Of a DNA stretch of 64,000 nucleotides, positions 10,176 to 19,400 are shown one piece after another. The notes beneath the pieces are model-generated. The model saw only the letters and a list, made by a program, of their open reading frames with translations, made no database searches and had not been told where the DNA came from. The stretch covers positions 2,046,001 to 2,110,000 of the forward strand of contig NC_021182.1 in NCBI RefSeq assembly GCF_000389635.1, in the 5' to 3' direction. Within the stretch, counting starts at the first letter, position 1. The number at the start of each line of letters is the position of its first letter. Source of the stretch: Clostridium pasteurianum BC1. GTDB lineage: Bacteria > Bacillota > Clostridia > Clostridiales > Clostridiaceae. The translations under genes were made by a program, and so were the position numbers.

Positions 10176-10481
10176 ATGCCACAGATTAGACCAGTATCAG
10201 ATTTAAGAAATAATTTTGCTGATATTTCAAGGGTTGTTCATGAAACATCAGAGCCAGTGTTTTTGACTAAAAATGGTTATGGTGACATGGTTGTCATGAG
10301 TATGGAAGCCTATGAACGTAAGCTGTTTGAAAGTGATATCTACTTTAAGCTGAAGGAAGCGGAACTAGAAGCTAAATCCACGAATAAACGCTTTTCACAT
10401 GAAGAAGTATTTTCAGATTTAAGGGCAGGGCTCGTGGATAAAGTAAATAAAGATAATGTATCAGCCAGTAGAACCACTTGA
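10176..10481 (+). CDS. Phd/YefM-type antitoxin
   Basis: This 101-residue protein begins MPQIRPVSDLRNNFADISR and continues EPVFLTKNGYGDMVVMSMEAYERK. This is the classic Phd/YefM fold: a DNA-binding N-terminus that represses its own operon, then a toxin-neutralising tail. The ATG at 10176 is preferred because AAGAGGTGATAGT lies just upstream; the frame is open from 10149. The last dozen residues overlap the surviving toxin fragment in another frame. The partner appears truncated, so this is probably an orphan antitoxin that may still act as a repressor or anti-addiction protein. Confidence 0.85.
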   Translation: MPQIRPVSDLRNNFADISRVVHETSEPVFLTKNGYGDMVVMSMEAYERKLFESDIYFKLKEAELEAKSTNKRFSHEEVFSDLRAGLVDKVNKDNVSASRTT

Positions 10482-10602
10482 AGCTGAATATAGAATATTG
10501 ACTGTAAAGAATTACTTGGTATTTTATGTGGTCAGTGAGCAGAAAGTGGAAATACACAGAATTATTTATGCAAAGACGGATATTAGCAATATTATTAGAT
10601 AA
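10456..10602 (+). pseudogene. C-terminal half of a RelE/ParE-family toxin
   Basis: This 48-codon frame overlaps the antitoxin end by 26 bases. It reads YRILTVKNYLVFYVV...VEIHRIIYAKTDI, the C-terminal beta-hairpins of a RelE/ParE toxin, including the Arg-Ile-Ile-Tyr strand. Such toxins are about 90-100 residues, and the N-terminal helices are missing. An ATG at 10456 is available but has no clear ribosome site. It is probably inactive. Confidence 0.7.
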
Positions 10603-10646
10603 ACAGATAGGATCTGGAATTTGGATACAATAATTAGAAAAAAATC

Positions 10647-10684
10647 AGCCTTTGTAATGTTGAATATACCACATTACAAAGGCT
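10647..10684 (-). terminator. Terminator of the metal ATPase gene
   Basis: AGCCTTTGTAATG and CATTACAAAGGCT form a perfect 13-bp stem. Reading on the minus strand it is followed by GATTTTTTT, a good T-run, 16 bases after the ATPase stop. Confidence 0.85.
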
Positions 10685-10700
10685 AATTTATACACAAGCT

Positions 10701-12986
10701 TTACAGCTTCCTCACATTCAAAGCTCTCATAGAATTCAGCACTGCTATTAAAGCCACTCCTACATCTCCAAATACAGCTTCCCACATATTTGCAAAGCCT
10801 AAAGCACCTAGAGCCAGGATTACAACCTTTATGCCTAAAGCAAAAATTATATTTTGCCATACAATATACTGAGTTTTTCTTGCTACTTTTATAGCAGTTA
10901 CTAGCTTTGAAGGTTCATCTGTCATAATTACTACATCGGAAGCCTCAATAGCTGCATCTGACCCCAGACCACCCATGGCAACACCTACATCAGCTCTTGC
11001 CAGCACAGGAGCGTCGTTTACTCCATCACCTACATATAATATTTTTTCCTTTGGTGTTTTCATGCTGTATAGCATTTCAAATTTTTCTACCTTTTCATTT
11101 GGAAGAAGCTCTGAGTAAACCTCGTCTATGCCTAGTTTATTTCCTATTTCAGCAGCAACTCTAGAAGCATCACCAGTAAGCATAACTGTTTTCTTCATGC
11201 CTAAGTTTTTTAAAGCCTTTATTGTACTAGCTGAATCATTCTTTAATTCATCGGAAATTACAATATATCCAGCATAGATATTATCTATTGCTATATGAAT
11301 TATAGTTCCTATAGTATTTACATCTTCATAGGCTATATTTTCATTTTTCATCAGCTTTGCATTACCAGCAAGGATATTTTTACCTTTTATTATGGCCTTT
11401 ATACCGTAACCAGCAAGCTCACTGTAATTTAAAGTATCATGATCAGTGTTGCTTTTATACTTGCAAGGCTTAAAAATTGCCTTTGATATTTTATCAATAG
11501 AAGAATTATTTGATTTTTTTAAGTTTATACTATTTGGCATAATATTCTGACATTTAGCTCTCATCTTACAAGCTGGAATATCATTATTATGCACTGTTTC
11601 AAGCTTACCATTTTTATCTTCATAGGCTTTTAAAATAGATTTTGCTATTGGATGATTGGAATAGCTTTCTGCAAGAGCAGCGTATTCCAGTAATTCATCC
11701 TCTGTTATATTGTTTCTGCTGTTTACTTCGGTAACAGTAAATACCCCCTTTGTAAGAGTGCCTGTTTTATCAAAAACTACAGTTTTTACATTGTAAAGAG
11801 CCTCTAAATAATTGCTTCCTTTTATAAGGATACCTTTTCTTGAAGCACCCCCTATACCTCCAAAGAAACCTAAAGGTATAGAAATTACAAGGGCACAAGG
11901 GCAGGATACAACTAGAAAAACTAAAGCTCTGTATAGCCACTGAGAAAAATGTGTTCCCGGGATCACTAAAGTAGGGACTACAGCAAGTAGTACAGCTGAA
12001 AGTGTAACTATAGGAGTATAATATCTAGCAAATTTAGTTATAAAATTTTCTGTTTGAGCTTTCTTACTGCTGGCATTTTGAACCAATTCTAGTATTTTTG
12101 ATACTGCGGATTCACCAAAACCTTTAGTAACTTTAACTGTCAGTACACCATTCTCATTGATAAAACCACCAAGTACTGTGCTTCCTACATTCACCTCTCT
12201 TGGAAGAGATTCTCCAGTAAGATCGGAAGTATCCACCATTGAAGCACCTTTTATTATAGTACCATCCAAAGGAACCTTTTCACCGGGTTTTATGAGAATA
12301 ATATCGCCTATATTTACATCTTCAGGATGTACTTTCATAAAATCATCCTTAACCTGCAGATTAGCAAACTCAGGCTTTATATCCATTAGCTTTGTTATAG
12401 ACCTTCTGGATCTGTCCACTGCCATGTCCTGAAAAGTTTCTCCGATTTGATAGAAAAGCATAACAGCTATACCTTCAGGATATTGTTTAATTGCAAGAGC
12501 ACCAATACTTGCAATACTCATAAGAAAATTTTCATCAAAGACTTCTCCACGAATTATATTTTTAAAGGATTTAATTAAAACTTCAGCACCAATTAAGAGA
12601 TAAGCTGCTATAGAAAAAATAACCTTTACGTTAGAACTATCTGCTAGGAAAAAAGTAACTATATAGAGTATTACCCCTACAGCCAGTCCGGCAAATTTAA
12701 TTTTCTTGCTAGAATTATCTTCTTCATCAGCCTCAGCATTAATATCTTTAATACTTGTATCTATTATTTTAACATCCGGTTCTATTTTCTTTACAATGCT
12801 TTTAGCTTCCTCAAGGATACGTATAATTTCATTTTCATTTTCAATTTCCAAAGTTAATTTTTTTGATACAAAGTCTATATTTGCTGAACTTACTCCCGAT
12901 ATATTTTTTGATTTATTCTCTATTTTAGCTGCACAATTGGCACAGCATAAGCCTTCTAATATGAGTTCTCTTTTTTTCACATTCAA
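10701..12986 (-). CDS. cadA: CadA/ZntA-type heavy-metal P1B-ATPase
   Basis: This 761-residue protein exports soft metals such as Cd(II), Zn(II) or Pb(II) using ATP. Residues 12-18 (GLCCANC) are an HMA metal-binding site. CPC at 362-364 is the transmembrane metal site of the Zn/Cd/Pb subgroup. DKTGTLTKG (Asp406) is the phosphorylation site; SNHPIAKS is the nucleotide-binding HP motif and GDGVNDAPVL the hinge. About 45 extra residues containing several Cys sit between the HP motif and the GYGIKA strand, which is unusual. A TTG start is used, with GGAGGG 6 bases before it. It follows an ArsR/CadC regulator on the same strand, which is presumably its metal-sensing repressor. Confidence 0.92.
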   Translation of the reverse strand: MNVKKRELILEGLCCANCAAKIENKSKNISGVSSANIDFVSKKLTLEIENENEIIRILEEAKSIVKKIEPDVKIIDTSIKDINAEADEEDNSSKKIKFAGLAVGVILYIVTFFLADSSNVKVIFSIAAYLLIGAEVLIKSFKNIIRGEVFDENFLMSIASIGALAIKQYPEGIAVMLFYQIGETFQDMAVDRSRRSITKLMDIKPEFANLQVKDDFMKVHPEDVNIGDIILIKPGEKVPLDGTIIKGASMVDTSDLTGESLPREVNVGSTVLGGFINENGVLTVKVTKGFGESAVSKILELVQNASSKKAQTENFITKFARYYTPIVTLSAVLLAVVPTLVIPGTHFSQWLYRALVFLVVSCPCALVISIPLGFFGGIGGASRKGILIKGSNYLEALYNVKTVVFDKTGTLTKGVFTVTEVNSRNNITEDELLEYAALAESYSNHPIAKSILKAYEDKNGKLETVHNNDIPACKMRAKCQNIMPNSINLKKSNNSSIDKISKAIFKPCKYKSNTDHDTLNYSELAGYGIKAIIKGKNILAGNAKLMKNENIAYEDVNTIGTIIHIAIDNIYAGYIVISDELKNDSASTIKALKNLGMKKTVMLTGDASRVAAEIGNKLGIDEVYSELLPNEKVEKFEMLYSMKTPKEKILYVGDGVNDAPVLARADVGVAMGGLGSDAAIEASDVVIMTDEPSKLVTAIKVARKTQYIVWQNIIFALGIKVVILALGALGFANMWEAVFGDVGVALIAVLNSMRALNVRKL

Positions 12987-13142
12987 TGTAAACCCTCCAT
13001 CTCTATTTTAACTTGTCCCAGGACTATTTAATATGACTGTACTCCAATAAAAGTGAAAGTGTTTCTATATAAAATTACTGCAATTATATAAGGTTTTTAT
13101 ATTCACATTAAATTAGTATCATTAGCTTTATAAGATAATATA

Positions 13143-13550
13143 TTATTTTTCTTTTATATGTGCTAATCCTTGATTGAATATTTGTTCCACGTGATTATCA
13201 TCTAAAGAATAATAGACTACTTTGCCATTTCTTCTGTATTTAACTAATTTAGCCTGCCTTAGTGTTTTCAATTGATGTGATACTGAAGATTGTTTTATTC
13301 CAAGTAGACTTGATATATCACATACACACATTTCAGATATAGATAGTACGTGAAGAATTTTAACTCTGGTGGTATCACCAAATACCTTGTATAAATCGGA
13401 TAAATCATAGAGTAATTCTTCATCAATCATATTTTCTCTAACTTTATTAATTATATCTTCATGAAGCACAGTGCAGTTACAGGTTTCTATAGTTTCAACT
13501 TCCTTGTTAGCCAAATAAACCACTTCCTTTACAATATTATATGTGCTCAT
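13143..13550 (-). CDS. ArsR/SmtB-family metal-responsive repressor (CadC-like)
   Basis: This 135-residue winged-helix protein has CNC near its N-terminus and EMCVCDIS in the recognition region. These two cysteine pairs are the soft-metal site of CadC-type sensors that leave DNA when Cd, Pb or Zn binds. KQSSVSHQLKTLRQAKLV is the recognition helix and turn. It lies directly upstream of the metal ATPase with about 155 bases between. The start is uncertain: the first ATG overlaps an 8-bp tandem repeat and has no ribosome site, while a TTG 12 codons later (MANKEVE) follows AAGGAAGTGG. Confidence 0.9.
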   Translation of the reverse strand: MSTYNIVKEVVYLANKEVETIETCNCTVLHEDIINKVRENMIDEELLYDLSDLYKVFGDTTRVKILHVLSISEMCVCDISSLLGIKQSSVSHQLKTLRQAKLVKYRRNGKVVYYSLDDNHVEQIFNQGLAHIKEK

Positions 13551-13566
13551 ATGTTCATGTGTTCAT
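13543..13566 (-). promoter_or_regulatory. Candidate operator: three 8-bp repeats at the arsR start
   Basis: On the minus strand ATGAACAC, ATGAACAT and ATGAGCAC follow one another without a gap, the third supplying the annotated start codon. ATGAACA/TGTTCAT half-sites are typical of ArsR-family operators, so self-repression is likely. They lie next to a TATATATATAAT-rich -10 region. Confidence 0.5.
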
Positions 13567-13806
13567 ATGTATATATATAATATATGATTAATTTCAATTT
13601 TAGTCAATAAATTTCATGGATTTTTAGTATGAAAATCTTAAATAAAAACCATTTTTAAGATGATTCTCATAAATATTTGAAACTCAAATTGATATTTTAT
13701 ATAATTAAATAAGTAGGCAATAGTAATTTAGGGCGAACTAAACATTATTTATATAAATATAAAAGTTGATTACTATAATTTATGATAGAATGAGGGAATT
13801 ATTTTG

Positions 13807-14082
13807 ATGACATTATTAGAAGAATACAAAAATCAAAATATTTGGAGAGATTGGGATAAATATATAAAGAAATTACCATTAAATAAAAACCAAACAGTTT
13901 ATGATTTAGGCTGCTCAACTGGAGTTGTGTCAAAATTACTTTCGTCACAAGTAAAAAAAGTAATTGGCTTTGATAATGATAGGTGTCTTTTAGAAGAAGC
14001 AAATAAACAGAAACAAAATAATTGTGAATTTATCTTAGAAGATATTTTTACATTTATTAAGAATATGATGAATTATTTTTAA
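13807..14082 (+). pseudogene. N-terminal fragment of a SAM-dependent methyltransferase
   Basis: This 91-codon frame contains VYDLGCSTGVVSKLL (motif I, the SAM-binding glycine loop) and VIGFDNDRCLLEEA (motif II acidic residue). It ends soon after motif III (NCEFILEDIF). Class I methyltransferases of this type need 200 or more residues, so the catalytic C-terminal part is missing. It is probably a relic; the substrate cannot be inferred. Confidence 0.6.
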
Positions 14083-14228
14083 TTATGAATTATCCTACTT
14101 TTCATAAAACACTAAAGTTAATTTATCATTTACAAATTGTGTGTTTCCAGTTTTTATAATCTAGTTTTTCATATAAGTAACAATTACTCTTTTCTTGTAA
14201 AATGCTTTCAAGTTGCCATTCTAGATGA

Positions 14229-15137
14229 TTATTCCAATGATAACTCAGATTTAAACACTATTACAGCATTTCCTGAAATTTTAACTTCTACGGGTTCATT
14301 ATTTTGTATAATTACTTCCACTTCAATAATACCTGAACGTTTTATGGCTTCGCCTTGTTTAGCTTTAAATTTAAATAAAAAGTTATCATGCTGGATCAAT
14401 TTATGGTGAACCAAATATGCCCCCAAAGGACCATTTGCATTACCAGTTACAGGATCTTCATTGATACCTATAGCAGGAGCAAACATTCTACCGTGAACTA
14501 AAATATCACTATCCTGAGAATCCACTGTAAAAACATAATATCCATTACATTTAATAATATTGCTCAATCTAGAAAGGGCATCATAATCAGGTTTCATTTT
14601 ATTTAAGGTTGCAATGCTTTTTATACCAACTATAACCTTAGAATGGCCTGTTGAAACTATCTGAATTGGATAACTTTCTAATAAATCAGCATCACTTATA
14701 TTTATTGCTGATAAAAGATTTTTTCTGTTTATTCCTTCAATAATATGGCCAAATTCAATTTTTCCTTGCGTCATAGTAATTTTGTAATCTTTGTTTTCTT
14801 TCACTATATCAACAGGCAAAATTCCTGCACCTGTCTTATGATAAGCCCTTGAAGTGTTAAGTTTATTTTCAATAGCACGGGCATAGTGTGCAGCAATAGT
14901 AGCATGTCCACAAATTGGCACTTCATTAGTTGGCGTGAAGAACTTTGTATGAACATCATACTCGTTATTATTTGAGGAAAAGATAAAAGCTGTTTCAGAA
15001 TTATTAAGTTCCCTAGCTATTTTCTGCATTTCATCTGAAGTTAATCCGTCAGCATTTGTTATAACTCCAGCTGGATTTCCAACAAATTTATCCTTAGTGA
15101 ATGAGTCTATTTGATATAAATTATACTTTCTTGCCAT
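14229..15137 (-). CDS. PhzF-family isomerase/epimerase-like protein
   Basis: This 302-residue protein has the two-fold diaminopimelate-epimerase-like architecture. FVGNPAGVI and NNSETAFIF in the N-terminal half carry the family's conserved Glu. Further signature stretches are ICGHATIAAHYA and, in the second half, INEDPVTGNANGPLGAYL. PhzF itself isomerises an intermediate of phenazine synthesis; most bacterial members have unknown substrates. The ATG follows AGGAGGAAAAAG. It is downstream of the tryptophan transporter on the same strand, 160 bases away, so co-transcription from the T-box promoter is possible. A second, shorter PhzF paralogue is at 60501. Confidence 0.9.
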   Translation of the reverse strand: MARKYNLYQIDSFTKDKFVGNPAGVITNADGLTSDEMQKIARELNNSETAFIFSSNNNEYDVHTKFFTPTNEVPICGHATIAAHYARAIENKLNTSRAYHKTGAGILPVDIVKENKDYKITMTQGKIEFGHIIEGINRKNLLSAINISDADLLESYPIQIVSTGHSKVIVGIKSIATLNKMKPDYDALSRLSNIIKCNGYYVFTVDSQDSDILVHGRMFAPAIGINEDPVTGNANGPLGAYLVHHKLIQHDNFLFKFKAKQGEAIKRSGIIEVEVIIQNNEPVEVKISGNAVIVFKSELSLE

Positions 15138-15299
15138 TCTTTTTCCTCCTATTGATTATGGATTTGTAGCTTGAAGCTAAATATCTTCATGTATTTTATA
15201 TAGTATCTACTTCGCACTTTTTTTAAAGTATGAATTAAGGGAAGCCTAATATGACTTCCCTTAAAAATTTGTATTTTAGCAACAATATTTTTTTACTGT

Positions 15300-15818
15300 C
15301 TATCTACGAGAATATTTTAAACTAATATTTACGGCATTATATAAAATTACAGATATAATAGCATTAGCTATAACGGCTGGAAGCACTACAGCTAGGAGAA
15401 GAGTTGTAAATGATTTTGGTAATCCTGCTACAACAGAAACAGTTAATAAAAAAACTGTTCCACTTACTGCGGTACATACAAGTCCTATAATAGCAACCAT
15501 AATTTGTTTTGGTATTCTGTCTTTCATTGCTTTAAACATTAGAAAGACTACCTGGCAGGTAATAAGCTTATCAACAATGTTGCCAACCTGTCCACCTGGA
15601 AAAGTACTGATAATTGCACAATATATACCTGATACAAGTCCGATTAAAATAGTTAGCTTATAATCATCGGCTAATATAATTGCTATGAACATCATGGCTA
15701 AAAGAAAATTTGGTCTCATTCCCATTACAACACCAGGTGTTATTTGGTATAATACCATTCCTATGGCAAGAAGAAGAGCTATTGTGACTAGTTTTCTCAC
15801 ATCATTTTTTGAACTCAT
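15300..15818 (-). CDS. trpP: Tryptophan transporter TrpP-like
   Basis: This 172-residue integral membrane protein has about five helices. MRPNFLLAMMFIAIIL and FPGGQVGNIVDKL are motifs of the TrpP family of small tryptophan-uptake proteins, whose Bacillus member is about this size. The upstream leader is a T-box with a TGG (Trp) specifier, so transcription should rise when uncharged tRNA-Trp accumulates, which agrees with the assignment. The start ATG is preceded by AAGGGAGTGG. Confidence 0.9.
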   Translation of the reverse strand: MSSKNDVRKLVTIALLLAIGMVLYQITPGVVMGMRPNFLLAMMFIAIILADDYKLTILIGLVSGIYCAIISTFPGGQVGNIVDKLITCQVVFLMFKAMKDRIPKQIMVAIIGLVCTAVSGTVFLLTVSVVAGLPKSFTTLLLAVVLPAVIANAIISVILYNAVNISLKYSRR

Positions 15819-15861
15819 TTTTAATCCACTCCCTTAATAATTAATAATAATATATAATACA

Positions 15862-16134
15862 AAAACCTCGTCCTAAAATATTAGGGCGAGGTTATAATCG
15901 CGGTACCACCTAATTTATGTATAAATACACAACTTAATTTTCAACACAAATATGCTCTAACCTTTTTAACAGTAGGCTTCCGATAACCACTACTTTTCCT
16001 AACGGATTTCGATTTATTTCTCAAGGGCCCATTCATAATAATTCATGCTGCCGAATTCTAACACCTTCGGCTCTCTGTAAGCAATTCTTAAAGCTACTCT
16101 TCCCTATCATTGAATATTTATGCACTTATATCAG
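15862..16134 (-). promoter_or_regulatory. T-box leader with Trp (TGG) specifier
   Basis: Read on the minus strand: GAAGAGTAG (AGTA side of the specifier loop), AGAGAGCCGAAGGTG (stem I), GAATGGGCCCTT where TGG sits just above the AGGG/CCCT basal stem, then AGGTGGTACCGCG (T-box, pairs with the tRNA acceptor end). It ends in the terminator CCTCGCCCTAATATTTTAGGACGAGG followed by TTTTTG (15862-15892). Uncharged tRNA-Trp should stabilise the antiterminator and allow trpP transcription. Confidence 0.92.
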
Positions 16135-16140
16135 TTATGA

Positions 16141-16169
16141 TTTTACTGTAAATAAAAACAAATGTCAAC
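16141..16169 (-). promoter_or_regulatory. Promoter of the T-box/trpP unit
   Basis: On the minus strand TTGACA and TAAAAT are separated by 17 bases. The predicted start of RNA is about 16134, just before the T-box structure. Confidence 0.75.
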
Positions 16170-16336
16170 AACTTTTTCTACTAGAAATTATGAAATAAAC
16201 CAATTAAGTGCCAGCAATAAATTTTGTGGTTATTTGAGAAAATTAATTTCTATTGGCAATTAAATTATCCCTAATTTACTAATAATATTTTAACAAATAC
16301 TTTATTTATGAAAAATTATATATTATAATAACTGAG

Positions 16337-16374
16337 TACGAATGAAACTATTTATTGCGAATTTATTGTTCGTA
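16337..16374 (+). promoter_or_regulatory. Possible purine-regulator (PurBox-like) site before purL
   Basis: TACGAAT and its inverse GTTCGTA lie 24 bases apart, with another CGAAT between them, downstream of a TATTATAAT -10-like sequence. CGAA-centred half-sites are typical of Firmicute PurR boxes. Related CGAAT motifs occur before purE at 20310 and 20353. No purR gene is in the window. The rest of 16170-16400 holds no gene. Confidence 0.35.
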
Positions 16375-16400
16375 AATATCTATATAAGGAGAATTTAAAT

Positions 16401-19400
16401 ATGGATAACAAAGTTAGAAGAATATTTGTAGAGAAACGACAAGGTTTTAATGTTGAGGCACTTGAACTGCTGAATGACGTTAAAGAAAATCTTAATATTA
16501 GTCAATTATCTAATATCAAAATTGTAAATAGATATGATATAAGTGGAATTTCAGATGAGGAATTTGAAAAGGCAAAAAAAATAATATTTTCTGAGCCTGT
16601 AACTGATAATGTGTTTGAAGAAAATATAAACACTAAAGATAATGATAGTATTTTTGCAGTAGAATATCTGCCAGGACAATATGATCAGAGAGCAGATTCA
16701 GCAGATCAATGTATTAAAATATTATCACAAAATGAAGCTTCCAAGGTAGCAACTGCAAAATTATATATTTTAGAGGGAGAACTTAATGAGGTTGAAGTAG
16801 AAAGGATAAAAAAATATTGCATTAATCCAGTAGATTCAAGAGAAGCTTCCATGGAAAAGCCGGAGACTTTAGAAACAGAGGTGGAACTCCCAGCAGATGT
16901 AAAAATTTTAGAATATTTTACAGATCTACCAGAGGAAAAATTAGAACAATTTAGATTAGATGAAGGTCTTGCCATGAGTCTTGCAGATCTTAAATTTTGT
17001 CAGGAATATTTCAAGAATACAGAAAAAAGAAATCCAACATATACAGAAATAAAGGTAATTGATACCTATTGGTCAGATCACTGCAGACACACTACTTTTG
17101 CTACAAAGCTAAATAATGTAGAGTTTGAAAAGGGTAAATTTAATAAACCAGTTAAAGAAGCCTTTGAAGAATATAATAATTCAAAAACAAAATTAAAAAG
17201 AGAAGATAAGGTTACATGCCTTATGGATGTAGCACTTATGGCTATGAGGGAACTTAAAGAAGATGGAAAGCTTCAAGATCTGGATGTATCTGATGAGATC
17301 AATGCCTGCAGTATAGAAAAGGAAGTTGACATTGATGGCAAAAAAGAAAAATGGTTAATTATGTTTAAAAATGAAACTCACAATCATCCTACAGAAATAG
17401 AGCCTTTTGGTGGAGCAGCAACTTGTATAGGGGGATGTATAAGAGATCCTCTTTCAGGAAGAGTTTATGTATATCAGGCAATGAGAGTAACAGGAAGCGG
17501 AGATCCTAGAACAAAAATAGAAGATACACTTCAGGGAAAATTACCTCAAAGAAAGATAACTGTGGGAGCAGCAAAGGGTTACAGCTCTTATGGTAATCAA
17601 ATAGGTCTGGCTACAGGTCAGGTAACAGAAGTATATCATGAGGGATACGTAGCAAAGAGATTAGAAGTTGGAGCAGTTATTGGAGCAGCGCCAAAGGAAA
17701 ATGTGGTGAGGAAAGAACCAAAGGCTGGTGATATAATAATACTACTTGGAGGCAGAACTGGTAGAGACGGCTGCGGTGGGGCTACAGGTTCTTCTAAAGA
17801 ACATGATGAGAAATCCATACTTACCTGTGGAGCAGAAGTTCAAAAGGGAAATGCTCCTACAGAGAGAAAAATACAGAGATTATTTAGAAATCCTGAAGTA
17901 AGTAAACTTATAAAAAGGTGTAATGATTTTGGAGCAGGTGGAGTTTCTGTTGCTATAGGAGAATTAAGCGATGGTCTTGATATAAATTTAAATTTAGTAC
18001 CGAAAAAATATGAGGGCTTAGATGGTACTGAACTTGCCATATCAGAATCTCAGGAACGTATGGCTGTAGTTGTAGAGGAAAAAGATGCAGATAAATTTAT
18101 TGAACTTTCCCTCAAAGAAAATTTAGAAGCAGTAAAGGTAGCAGTAGTAACAGAAGATAGAAGGCTGAAACTTAGATGGAGAAATGACTATGTAGTTAAT
18201 ATAAGCAGAGACTTTTTGGACACTAATGGTGTAAGACAGGAAATAGATGTATATGTTAAAAAACCAAAGAAATCCTTGAATTACTTTGCAAAAACTGAAA
18301 AAGTAAAAGATATAAAGAAAAAATGGCTGTCAGTTTTGGAGGACTTAAATGTATGCAGTCAAAAGGGACTTGTGGAAAGATTTGATAGTACTATAGGCGC
18401 AGGCAGTGTGTTCTTGCCTTTTGCCGGTAAATATCAAATGACTCCTACAGAGGCTATGATTGCTAAGGTTCCTGTTTTAAAAGGGGAAACTAATACAGCA
18501 ACAGTTATGGCTCATGGCTATAACCCTAATTTGTCAAGCTGGAGCCCTTTCCATGGAGCAGTTTATTCCGTGGTTGAAGCTGTGGCAAAGGTAGTAGCTT
18601 GTGGCGGTAAATACGATAGTATAAGACTTACACTGCAGGAATATTTTGAAAGACTTGGAACAGAGCCTGAAAGATGGGGAAAACCTCTTGCAGCGCTCCT
18701 TGGAGCATACCATGCTCAAAAGATGTTTGAAATACCTGCTATAGGCGGAAAAGACAGTATGTCAGGTACTTTTAAAGATATGGATGTACCGCCTACTTTA
18801 GTTGCCTTTGCAGTGGATGTAGTGGATGCTAATAAGGTTGTATCTCAGGAATTTAAAAATTCAGGAAATACTGTAGTGTTAGTTGAAGCAGTGAGAGATG
18901 AAAATGAATTGCCAGATTTTAAAGTGCTTAAGAAGAACTATAAAAAAATCAATAAATTAATTGAAAAGGGTAGAGTACTTTCCTCTTATACAGTAAAGCA
19001 GGGTGGAGTTTGTGAAGCTATAACAAAGATGTGTCTTGGAAATAAAATAGGCTTTGGTTTTAATAAAAATGTCGATGAAGAACTTTTATTTGAACCATCT
19101 TATGGATCTATAATTCTTGAAATAGATAAAGAAGAAAATGTGAAAAAAATCATGGATGGAGTTAATTATGTAGTTCTAGGAAAAACTACTAATGAAGCGG
19201 CTATTAGCTATGAAAAATTTAATTTAGATATAGATGAATTATTAAAGCAATGGACAAAAACTCTGGAAGGGGTATTCCCAACAAAAACAGAGGTGAGCAG
19301 TAAAGATATAGAAAAAGGTGTGTTTGACAATAGAAATACGAAATCACCAACTATAAAATATGCAAGACCAAGAGTGTTTATACCGGTATTTCCTGGTACA

